Below are positions 1 to 9,100 of a stretch of 25,300 nt of DNA, in pieces. The position numbers and the translations under genes were made by a program. Below the pieces are notes generated by a model, which made no database searches, was not told where the DNA came from, and saw only the letters and a program-made list of their open reading frames with translations. This stretch comes from Acytostelium subglobosum LB1 (lineage: Eukaryota; Evosea; Eumycetozoa; Acytosteliales; Acytosteliaceae). Where the stretch lies: assembly GCF_000787575.1 (NCBI RefSeq), contig NW_012236532.1, forward strand, positions 1,244,208-1,269,507, written 5' to 3'. Positions within the stretch are counted from its first letter, which is position 1. Each line of letters begins with the position of its first letter.

Positions 1-36
1 AGGGTNGGTAAGGGTAGGGTAGGGTAAGGGTAGGGC
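1..36 (+). repeat. Telomere-like G-rich repeat tract
   Basis: The tract is built from irregular TAGGG and TAAGGG units with one undetermined base at position 6. Four or more GGG runs separated by TA or TAA make it able to form a G-quadruplex. The G-rich strand reads 5' to 3' into the window. At a true left chromosome end the plus strand should be C-rich, so this is either an interstitial telomeric tract or a join artefact. The unit type is seen directly; its telomeric nature is inferred. Confidence 0.6.
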
Positions 37-99
37 TTTATGGTACATGGGCAATCAGAGAGTGTCATCATCCAGCCGAAAGCAATGATCACAACATCA

Positions 100-336
100 T
101 CAAGCTGTTAGCTGCCTGATAATCTCGACATATTCATCCATCATTTGGCAGTCCATAAATACCAATGTACCATGGCCATCGATAGTTGGATTCTTTGGAT
201 CACCGTAACTGTTAAACCTGCGGCTACCAGAGTCTATCTTTGATGCATTGAATCCAATTCCAATTACAAAACCATAACTTTTGATGATGGCCCGACATTG
301 ATTGTCGACAACAAACAAGGGTTGCCAACACCCATT
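100..336 (-). other. Unassigned open frame beside the telomere-like tract
   Basis: About 78 codons are open on the minus strand between two stop codons, ending at a TGA at 102-100. The frame has no ATG near its 5' end, since the first possible start is a TTG at 318. The composition is not low-complexity (it includes a DPKNP and a DGHG segment) and could be the last exon or a remnant of a subtelomeric gene. I see no good splice acceptor just upstream and do not recognise a family. It may be spurious. Confidence 0.15.
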
Positions 337-448
337 TCATTGTAACTTGCGTCAACTTATCGGATACACATGATCTCATACTAATAACAAGATCGATATA
401 ATGTCAAAGAGATGAGACACTCAATTAATCTATCAACCATCATCAATC

Positions 449-2291
449 ATGATAAGTAGTATTTGTAGTAGTAATTCAATAGTTTTATTGTTGGTGACCA
501 TAGTCATTGTGTCCGCTGAGACACAATGGACAAGGACCACGCGTGCCCAACCTAATGATGTTGTTGACTTCCGTCTGGCACTCAAACAGAGCAACCTGGA
601 TGTCCTCGAGTCTGTATTACTCGATGTTTCAAACCCTACCTCAGCAAACTATGGTATGAATATCTCATTCTCTCTCAATCTCAATGAATGAATGAATGTT
701 CACTAACTCATTAACATTAGGTAAACATTGGACCATTGATCAAATCAATGAGTTGATCGCACCTCCTCATGAGGTGTCCGAGGAGATCACTCTTTGGTTG
801 GAGAGGTCTGGCGCATTCAATGTTGTGAACAAAGGAGACTTCATCAAGGCATCGGCATTGGTAGCTGATGTTGAGAGTCTCTTTCGTGTGGAGATGTTCC
901 ACTACAAACACGACACAAAGGATAGCCATCACGTCATCCGTGCATCATCACTCTACACGATACCATCCACATACTCTGATGTGATTGAAATGGTGACGGG
1001 CATATCAGAGTTACCAATTACCAAGTCACGTAACCATCCTTCAAAGTCGTCAAAGACTACCAGGCGAGTGGGCACTGTCGATCCCGGCATCGTGGTACCA
1101 TGGTCCATTCAAAACGTCTACGGCATACCCAGTGGCTACGACAACAATCACAACACATCACTATGTCTTGTCGAATTCCAAGATGATCAATCATACAACA
1201 AGGATGATCTGAACATGTTTGGAAAGCAGATGGGCATACCCGCCATCAATGTCGATCGCATCGTCGGACCTTTCGCCCCGCAGTACCCAGACACCGAGTC
1301 AACATTGGACGTTCAATATGGCGGTGCCATCGCTCAGACTGCGTCCATTTGGTTCTGGACCGTTGATGGATGGATGTATGAGTTTGCATCGGACCTTGCC
1401 ACTACTGATCCCGCTCCCTACGTCGTGTCAATGTCGTGGGGCACTCCTGAGACCCTACTCTGCGGACCCTCTGGCATTGGACACTGCACCAAGGGTGAGA
1501 CCAATCAACAGTACATCGCTCGTTGCAATGTGGAGTACATCAAGTGCGGTCTCAGGGGTATAACACTACTCGCTGCATCTGGTGACAATGGTGCACCAGG
1601 TGACAGCAACACTGATTGTCTGCCCAAGGAGAAGCCATTGTCCACATCGTTCCCAGCCACATCTCCCTATGTCACTGCGGTCGGTGCCACAATGTTGCAG
1701 GCAACTTCATCCTCTGGTTTGGCCAACCATCTCACCGACGACACACCACCTCTCTGCCAACAAGTCCAGTGCGCCACATCCACAGTTGAGTTGGTCTGCT
1801 CATACCCAGACGCGCAAATCACAAGCAGTGGAGGCTTCTCATACTTCTCGCCTTTGCCATCGTGGCAGTCGTCTGCAGTGGAGGCATACCTAAACTCAGG
1901 AGTACCCTTGCCATCGGCATCGATCTACAACTCTAGCAATCGTGGCTTCCCAGATGTATCGGCACTCGGTCACAACTATGGTATCTACGCGTATGGAGGA
2001 CTTGAGAATGTGGACGGCACATCGGCCTCCACGCCCGTCTGGGGAGGTATCATCGCGTTGCTCAACTCATACCGCTTGAACAACAATAAGCCAACACTTG
2101 GATTCATCAACCCACTACTGTACAGTGCACCGGCCACAGTATTCAATGACATCACCATTGGCAACAACAGCTGCACTGAGTTCTGTTGCTCTCCTTACGG
2201 CTTCACCGCATCAAAAGGATGGGATCCAGTCACTGGACTTGGTACACCAATCTTCAAGAATCTTCTTGCCTACATTCAAACACTTCCATAA
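449..2291 (+). CDS. Secreted sedolisin-family serine protease (S53, tripeptidyl-peptidase-like)
   Basis: Two exons, 449-653 and 721-2291, are joined across a 67-nt intron (GTATGA donor, CATTAG acceptor, CTAAC upstream of the acceptor). The split codon gives Gly69 and a protein of 591 residues, close to the usual size of secreted S53 precursors. Residues 1-23 look like a signal peptide (MISSICSSNSIVLLLVTIVI). Residues about 35-165 match the pro-domain that keeps sedolisins inactive until acidification. The catalytic set is visible: Glu261 and Asp265 in TESTLDVQYGG, the oxyanion Asp357 in AASGDNG, and the nucleophile Ser503 in GTSASTPVWGG. A C-terminal calcium-site pattern (FNDIT ... GWDPVTGLGTP) is also present. 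By family knowledge it removes tripeptides or cuts proteins at acid pH in lysosomes or outside the cell. It is not obviously co-regulated with the lipase downstream. Confidence 0.93.
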
Positions 2292-2527
2292 TCGTGTGTG
2301 GATGGCTCGTGGCGCTGGCGCTGCTTTGTCGCTTCGCTCACATTACGTCGCTATCGACTTCATTACCAATTAAATACAGTTTCAATGCTGCTTAAATGCT
2401 TATATTTATACTATCTTTATTGTCCTGGATGTCGCGTCTCAATCTCTAAAGGTACGTACAATTGCTCGGCATCGCCATTTTCAATACAACGCACTGTTCA
2501 CCAAATCACATGATATCATAGAATCTT

Positions 2528-2550
2528 ATCAATCAATCAATCAATCAATC
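2528..2550. repeat. AATC tetranucleotide microsatellite
   Basis: Perfect tandem copies of ATCA/AATC, the same unit found in many introns and gaps of this window. Confidence 0.9.
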
Positions 2551-2752
2551 GTACTGTAATTCAATTGTTTATGTTATTATAATAATATTAATTACCATTG
2601 ATGTTGTTACCACCTCAATTATCAATTGAATGTTCATCGACTTCGAATGCCATTCTTGAACATTCACCACCCCCCCTCACCTACAACTTACTGACATCGC
2701 ATGAGTCAATGAACTTGAGAGTGAGGTAATTAATAAATGATCATATGTGTGG

Positions 2753-2794
2753 TGTGTTGGAAACGAAGTAATAACGAGTAGTCGTTCCAACACA
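2753..2794. repeat. Long hairpin with a single bulge, upstream of the lipase gene
   Basis: The left arm TGTGTTGGAAACGA (2753-2766) pairs with the right arm TCGTTCCAACACA (2782-2794). This makes 13 base pairs with one unpaired A and a 15-nt loop. It sits about 160 bp upstream of the lipase start. It could be a structured RNA element, a cruciform site or a protein-binding inverted repeat; the sequence does not decide which. Confidence 0.6.
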
Positions 2795-2955
2795 ACGAAA
2801 AGAGTATCATCGTTTTGGGTTAAAGAAGGTTCAATGATGATGATGTAATATCCACAGATATTAATATTGGTAGTCTTGATCCATTTCGATTTATATATAT
2901 ATTGATCTTAGGAACTATTAATTAATTAATTAATTGATTGATCGACCAATCAAAA

Positions 2956-4090
2956 ATGAACAATAATAGAAATTCAATATTTGTTATTTTAGTAATATTA
3001 TTAGTAGTTGGTTCAATAAAAGGAGAAACTCCTTCACAGTACCCTGCAGCTGAGATTCGACCATTCTCATTGGAATCTGCCAAACAACATTTGGTTGTAA
3101 GTATATATATTAATAAGAGTGAAGTATTAATACTCAACATTTACTAATATTGACTATTTTTGAATTAGTATGCATATTCATTGTATTGTCCAATAAATCA
3201 GATTCTAGCATGGATTTGTCCATATTGTAATAATGGAATGCTTCCAGTTGAATTCTCTGTATTACAAACTTTTGGATTACCCAATAGGAATAACTTTGGT
3301 TTGATTGGTATCGAAGGTTCATCGAGTAAGTATGAGCGGTATTGAACTTTGATTAATAATTTGGATAATAACCATAAATGGCCTCTCCTGTACCAATATA
3401 GTTGTAATATCATTGCGAGGTACCATTGCCAGTTCTTTTTCAAGTCTTTCCAAAGGATCAGTCTTGTTGAGACCTTATAAAAATAACTTGAGGATGAATA
3501 TTGTCGTTGACTATTATGATGCATACAATGGTATGTATAATCAAGTGCACTTTGTAGATTGGCTGACTGACTGACTTGTTGACTAACTCTGACTTTTTCT
3601 AGAGTTGAGACCACAGATATTAGAAGGAATGAAGCTGGCAATTGATCATTGTCCAACTTGTAATGTTTTGAAGTTGAATGGACATTCGATTGGAGGTGCA
3701 ATGTTGGTCCATGCTGCTATTGACTTGATTCCTATGTATAGGGATAGATTCCAGTTTGAGATGTACACATTTGGCTCACCAAAGGTTGGCAACTCACTCT
3801 TTGTCAAATGGTTCACCAGTACGATCGTGCCAAGCATTAGACGACTGACCAACCGTCGTGATCAAATGGTACATCTGCCAAAGGATGCAGAGTTGGTACA
3901 CATACCATCAGAGATATACTTTGGTGACAAGGATGAGCCTTTGAACTATCGCGAGTGTAATGACTCAGAAGAGGAGGACCCCAAATGTTCTGCGTCCGAG
4001 ACTCACTTCCTTTCAATGATTGCCAACCTCTCATTCTTTGGATTCAACTCTACCTCATGTACTAGGATTGAACTTATCTCTAGTCTCTAA
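2956..4090 (+). CDS. Secreted class-3 lipase-like alpha/beta hydrolase
   Basis: Four exons (2956-3096, 3169-3325, 3402-3530, 3603-4090) join in consistent phase to encode 304 residues. I chose the ATG at 2956 (context AAAAATGAAC) over an in-frame ATG at 2938 because it puts the hydrophobic signal peptide at the N terminus. The family is shown by the strand IVISLRGT and the nucleophile elbow NGHSIGGA with Ser171. TFGSPKVGN follows, then Asp229 in RRDQMVHLP and His277 in SETHFLSM. These give the Ser-Asp-His triad expected of fungal-type class-3 lipases. Four or more Cys residues suit an extracytoplasmic protein. The likely role is hydrolysis of acylglycerols or phospholipids in the lysosome or outside the cell. 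The substrate cannot be told from sequence. An AATAAA-like polyadenylation signal lies near 4119. Confidence 0.88.
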
Positions 4091-4848
4091 TACCTAAGTT
4101 TGATTTGATCGTAATGGGAATAAAAAAAGTGATCTCCAAATACCATTGTAGAGTCTCCCCTGACTTTCATCAAAATGAATAAACACCACCAACAACAATC
4201 AATCATGATTGATTGTTGTGTATGTGTGTGAAACCCCATCAATATGCCCAATGCCACGATCATATCCATGTTTGGGTGTGTGGAAAGGTTAATGGAATTG
4301 TTTGTGCGTATCCACTTCTCAGAGTGAGATACTCGAATCTTTTTGGGGGTTTTTTAATTTTATCCTCAAATCAGGTCAAAAAATCATTTGAGGGCACAAA
4401 AGAGAATCCACTCATTGGTTTGCTGCCAAGGTCCTAAAGGTTATCACCTAACATAGAAGTAATATTTTTAAACTTATACGTATTACTACATGTATATATT
4501 ATATTATATGTATGTATTTAAAGTTGTTGTGGTTTGATTGATTAAGAGAATGAGCTGTGTGTGTGACACTTCAAACACTTTAAAAACGTGAATGAACAAA
4601 GTGAGAGTGAGCAAGCGATACTAACAACAAGTCGACCAAACACCCACGCCACAAGTAGTAGTGATATAGACAGGTAGACAGATAGACAACAGGACAACAC
4701 AACAAAGAGTACCACTTGTTTGATTGATAGAGATAACAAACAATCATCTATCAAAACAACAAAAACAACAACATTCAGTTCAAAGTGTACATATTAATAA
4801 GACAATAACAACAACAACAACAATAACAATAATAATATCAAGAAGAAA
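4091..4848. other. Intergenic region between lipase and seven-transmembrane gene
   Basis: I see no supported gene here. Short open frames on either strand lack start context and family resemblance. The stretch contains the perfect palindrome at 4192-4219 and a second, weaker inverted repeat (CCTCAAAT at 4364-4371 with ATTTGAGG at 4386-4393). Close to the next gene it becomes an A-rich, AAC/AAT-repeat leader of the kind often seen upstream of dictyostelid start codons. Confidence 0.55.
4192..4219. repeat. Perfect 28-bp palindrome
   Basis: Every base from 4192 to 4219 pairs with its mirror around the centre between 4205 and 4206 (core AATCATGATT). There is no spacer. The arms contain the AATC unit that is common in this DNA, so it may have arisen from two repeats in opposite orientation. 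Confidence 0.9.
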
Positions 4849-5965
4849 ATGGCAGCAGATGATTATCTCGAGATGTCTCTGCCAGTGTGCCCAGAGAGCT
4901 CAGTGTTGAATCAATATATATACAATCCATCAATCACCATTATCTTTGGCAGCTTGGCATTGGCTTGCTTCATTTTCGCAACGATCATCGCATTCAAGTA
5001 CAACAGTGTCGCAGTGTTCCACAAGAAGATAAGAACACAAACAATATCGAATACAATATGGATCTTATACTATTTAGTACTTGGACTTAGGTATGTACAT
5101 ACTCAATCATAGGTTGATATTATGACTAACCAATCAACGATATACTTTATAGAGGAGCATCAAATACAGTTCGATTTGCAATGAATAGAAATAAGGAGGA
5201 GGAGGCAGAGAAGATATTCTTCATTGCTAGTTTGACGTTGAGTGGATTCACTGCACTTACGTTGGCATTGGCATTGAACCATCAGAGGAAATATAGATCG
5301 TCATCATCACAGAAGCAACAGCAACTCAACAAGGAGACCGACCCCTTGATCGCACCAAACGACCAATCAGGCTCCAACCATCTCATCTCCATACTCAAGA
5401 GAAATGTCACACTCTCTGAGATCCTCTTCCTCTTCTTCTTTATCTGTTTCCTTGTATTCCTCTATGTAGAGATAATGTATGTTGGGCGTCGATTCACTCC
5501 AAGGCCTTGGCACCTCAGTCACTGACTAACCAACGATCGTACACCAAACAACACAGCAAGGAGAATGCAGTATTCTATTACATACTTTTGGGATGCTGTA
5601 TTCTACAACATATACCAGTGTTGACATTGGCATTGATGATCACGTTCACACGTAATGGTGGAGAGGGACCGACTACACAGAGCAGAGTGTTCCTGATGCT
5701 GGGTGCACTGTTCAACATCTTCAACTATCTGCCCTTGTTTGTTTGGGCCAAATTCCTGCCTGGTGGCTGTCCACTCTACGTGTTCTCCTGGGTGGACCTC
5801 ATCCAACTCTCTGACTTTGCATCAATACTCTTCTTCTTCCTCTTTTTGCGGTCCGAGTACATTAGAAACGTTGAGGAATGCATATGGACAGCTGTCAGTC
5901 AGATACAAGTATGTGTAGTTCAACATGTACATCATCATGATCAATGTAGCCGCTAACTCATTCAC

Positions 5966-6006
<41 letters not shown>

Positions 6007-6041
6007 CATAATAGGATACATTCGACTTTAGATTATTCTAG
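4849..6041 (+). CDS. Seven-transmembrane protein, TPRA1/GPR137-like topology
   Basis: Exons 4849-5090, 5153-5476, 5557-5908 and 6015-6041 give 314 residues in consistent phase. Seven hydrophobic segments can be read at about 30-49, 68-86, 102-122, 169-188, 194-216, 233-254 and 265-286. A hydrophilic loop with a Ser/Gln run lies between the third and fourth. The pattern KIRT...LVLGLRGASNTVRF...LALALNHQRK resembles, from memory, the middle of TPRA1-type seven-pass proteins; other seven-pass families are possible. Reading straight through the last donor would add a short His-rich tail (VVQHVHHHD). Splicing at GTATGT (5909) to an acceptor before 6015 instead gives a short tail DTFDFRLF and stop, and that intron carries an AATC tract like other introns here. 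I prefer the spliced form. Ligand and function are unknown. Confidence 0.7.
5966..6004. repeat. AATC microsatellite inside a predicted intron
   Basis: About ten perfect TCAA/AATC units lie just upstream of the predicted acceptor at 6013-6014, in the last intron of the seven-transmembrane gene. Confidence 0.9.
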
Positions 6042-7277
6042 AACAGTAGCAACAGCAACAGGACATAATCTATATTCAATCAACAGTATTAATTTAAATC
6101 TCGATATCGATTGGAAATAGCACTGTCGTTCATTGTTGTTTGTTTGTTTGGTGCATAATTATCATTATCATCATCACCACCATTGTTGTTGTAACAACTA
6201 ACTAATACTACGACTACTACAACTATTACAACAACATCTACTACTATGGATAGACATGGCCAAGGCACATCAAATCATCTGGAAAGGTTATGATGATCCA
6301 TTTATAATGATGATCCATTATTATTATTAATATACATACATCGATCTTGATCCATACGATAAGGCCATGTCCAAATAAGGACAAGACAATCAAACATTGC
6401 AGTTCACCTCAAGTAACCCACCATACATCAGGGGTTATACAATCACCTTCGTTTCCCGGGTGTACATACACACTTTGTTTGTTAGTCAGTCAGTGTGTGA
6501 TCATTCAAGATTGGTGAGTGATTGAGTGGGTTGGTGGTTGTGTTGGAAAGACGAGTTAACAAAAATGGACAATCATTGTTCTATGTGTACGTGTGTTCAA
6601 CATAATACCCAAGCGAGTAATAGACATCTTCACACACCACAAACACAACACAATCATACATTCATTACCTGACTACATTAATCAATCAAATGCCCATCAA
6701 CAACAACATGTCTGACTGACTGACTGAATGACAGCTGTAACAATCATCACTGTATATATCAAACACACAGGAGTAAGAGTTTATATTTATAATGTAGACT
6801 ATCCACATATACCACTCACTCACTAATAATCATCCATCGCCATCCACAACAACTACTACATCAACAATAAAGCATTGATGTACATTATATATATAGTGAT
6901 GTGTATATGTACTAAATACTATCATCATCATCATTATTATCTTCATTATCATCATTATCAAACAACCTTATGGATATGGATTGGGTTGGGTGAGTATGTG
7001 TGGCCGACCGCCAATGCATTGAACGGCGTGTGCGATATTCGCCAAACTAGGTATAGTAGGGGGTGATGAATGGAACGGAAGGAGCGGAACGGACTAGGAC
7101 AAACAAAACACCGCTGATCATCGATGGGTAGGATGGTTATGCTTTGATAAATCCAACCTTTCTGGATTCATTACAACTCTAATCCATTTGATTGATTGAT
7201 CAATAATTATTATTTATTTTTTAGAGGTATATTTATATAGTTTACTATAGTCCCTCAATAATATTATTCTATCAAGT
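6042..7277. other. Long intergenic region upstream of the GH5 gene
   Basis: These 1,236 bases hold no convincing gene. They are rich in ACA/ATT and CATCAT simple sequence. A 9-bp inverted repeat, GACATGGCC (6253-6261) with GGCCATGTC (6363-6371), has a spacer of about 100 nt. A stretch at 7062-7100 is purine-rich (GGAACGG-type units). A His- and Tyr-rich open frame at 6875-7066 is explained by CAT/TAT repeats. A/T-rich promoter-like sequence precedes the next start. No tRNA-like A/B boxes were seen. Confidence 0.5.
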
Positions 7278-8969
7278 ATGGACAAATATAGTAATCATAA
7301 TAGATCATCAATAATTATATTAGTTTTATTATTTATCATACAATTATTGACAACAACTAGTAATGCTGCCACACCATCAAACGAAGTGTCATTGAGTGGA
7401 TTGCGAGTGGCTGGTAACAAGATAGTGAATGGTGAAGGCAAGGAGGTGTTCCTGAGGGGCGCAAATCGTCCCGGTACTGAATACTCTTGTGTCCAGTTCA
7501 AAAAGGTGTTTGATGGACCTGTCGACGATAAACATATCAACGCCATCAAGGATTGGAATCTAAATGTGATCCGTGTGCCACTAAACGAGGACTGCTGGCT
7601 GGGCAAGAATGGCAAGGAGACTACATACTTTGGAGCAGGCTACAGAAATGCCGTCACCAACTACGTAACATCACTCACCGCCAAGAACTTTGCGGTGATC
7701 CTCGATCTACATTGGGTCGGAGATGAAGGTGGCAAGATGCTCGCAACCAAACAGATCCCAATGCCCAATCGCGATCACTCACCAAGCTTCTGGAAGTCAG
7801 TTGGCAAGACATTCAAGTCCAACTCACGTGTGATATTCGACGCCTACAACGAGCCATATCCATATGGCAATGCATGGGACTCAGAGGCCGCCTGGCAATG
7901 CTGGCAGAATGGTACCGAGTGTGGACCAGACCTGACTTACCCTGCAGCTGGCATGCAGCAATTGGTCGATGCCATCCGTTCATCTGGTGCACCAAACATC
8001 ATTCTCCTGTCTGGCATTCAGTACGCCAGCTCCTTGACCAAGTTCGAGCAATACCTACCAGAGGACTCGCTATCCCAACTGGTGCCAGCATTGCACGCTT
8101 ACGACTTTAACTACTGTCGCTCCAAGGGTTGTTGGGACGTCTACCTTAAGCCAATGCTCCAGAAGTTTCCCTTGATCGCCACTGAGACTGGACAGAAGGA
8201 CTGCCTGTCAGATTTCACCCAGGACTTTATGCACTATTGTGACCAGAACAAGATACATTACTTGGCGTGGTCATGGATGGTGGCCAACTGCAGTGATCCA
8301 GCTCTGCTCAAGACTTGGAACGGAGAGCCATCCAACTTTGGAAAGGGCTACAAGTACCATACAGTTACCATTGGCAAGGGCAAGGATCCATTCTACACCG
8401 ACACCTTTGACATATTCAATGACAAGGCTACACATTGGGTCGATGACTGGTCATCCGCAGAGCACGCCTTCAACTGCACAGCACCAGTGTTCGAGGGCAA
8501 GTACTCGATCTCATATGAGCCAAAGAAGTACAAGTCCATCTTCTTCATGTGTTGGGGATGTATCAGCACGACACTTCACCGCACTGTTGAGTTCTACGTG
8601 CATGGTGGTCATGATGGTGGCCAAGACGTCCAGTTCCAGCTTGTAAACCTCAACGAGGACCAGACGGTCAAGGTCCAGCATCAATACTCTCTGGCATCAC
8701 TGATAGGCACAGACGTGCCAGCAGGCAAGTGGTCCAAGGTGGTGGTCAATATGGAGGATCTAGCCAAGGGCACGACATTCGATGGTATCCAGTTCATTCC
8801 CAACTCTGACCAGCCCGATATGTACCTGGATCAGATCACAGTTCGTGCCTACATCGATCCCAAGCCACCTGCAGACACTGGCGGATCACATGCATTCAAA
8901 GTCAAACCATTTCATGCCCTCTACATAAGCAGTGCACTTCTGGCTTCATTGATCGCTGTATTATTCTAA
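7278..8969 (+). CDS. Secreted, probably GPI-anchored GH5 glycoside hydrolase (cellulase/exoglucanase-like)
   Basis: A single-exon gene of 563 residues. Residues about 11-31 form a signal peptide. The (beta/alpha)8 catalytic domain spans about 40-350. It shows RVPLNEDCW (Arg99), LDLHWVGD (His145), the acid/base Glu192 in DAYNEPY, HAYDFN (His273), the nucleophile Glu303 in IATETGQ, and AWSWM (Trp331-Trp333). These are the standard GH5 landmarks, so it should cleave beta-glucosidic bonds by the retaining mechanism. Residues about 370-525 form a Cys-containing region (FFMCWGC) likely to be a beta-sandwich, possibly carbohydrate-binding. The end GGSHAF plus a hydrophobic tail (ALYISSALLASLIAVLF) suggests a GPI anchor. 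In amoebae such enzymes may digest bacterial or plant glucans or remodel cellulose of stalk and spore. The exact substrate is not known. AATAAA sites follow at 9023-9030. Confidence 0.9.
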   Translation: MDKYSNHNRSSIIILVLLFIIQLLTTTSNAATPSNEVSLSGLRVAGNKIVNGEGKEVFLRGANRPGTEYSCVQFKKVFDGPVDDKHINAIKDWNLNVIRVPLNEDCWLGKNGKETTYFGAGYRNAVTNYVTSLTAKNFAVILDLHWVGDEGGKMLATKQIPMPNRDHSPSFWKSVGKTFKSNSRVIFDAYNEPYPYGNAWDSEAAWQCWQNGTECGPDLTYPAAGMQQLVDAIRSSGAPNIILLSGIQYASSLTKFEQYLPEDSLSQLVPALHAYDFNYCRSKGCWDVYLKPMLQKFPLIATETGQKDCLSDFTQDFMHYCDQNKIHYLAWSWMVANCSDPALLKTWNGEPSNFGKGYKYHTVTIGKGKDPFYTDTFDIFNDKATHWVDDWSSAEHAFNCTAPVFEGKYSISYEPKKYKSIFFMCWGCISTTLHRTVEFYVHGGHDGGQDVQFQLVNLNEDQTVKVQHQYSLASLIGTDVPAGKWSKVVVNMEDLAKGTTFDGIQFIPNSDQPDMYLDQITVRAYIDPKPPADTGGSHAFKVKPFHALYISSALLASLIAVLF

Positions 8970-9100
8970 TCTAATCCGATATCATTACATAATATATATT
9001 ATTATATAGTCCGCGCTCAATGAATAAATAAACACATACATTGAATTTACCAACCAATATCCTATTATCTCTATCTCACTTTGATTGGTTGATCGATTGA

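Larger units (their letters stand above)
2292..2955. other. Intergenic region between protease and lipase
   Basis: I see no convincing coding frame in these 664 bases. The region holds an AATC repeat at 2528-2550, a 9-bp inverted repeat (GAATGTTCA at 2628-2636 and TGAACATTC at 2657-2665), and the bulged hairpin at 2753-2794. A run of TTAA/ATTA just before the lipase start is a typical A/T-rich promoter. Both inverted repeats lie on the promoter side of the lipase gene. Confidence 0.6.

Noticed and set aside
1219-1893. Open frames of about 100 codons overlapping the sedolisin gene in another frame
   Set aside because: They are shadows of a long, well-conserved coding exon and show Ser/Pro/His-rich translations without family resemblance.
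6875-7066. Open frame rich in His and Tyr upstream of the GH5 gene
   Set aside because: Its translation comes from CAT/TAT simple repeats, and there is no family match.
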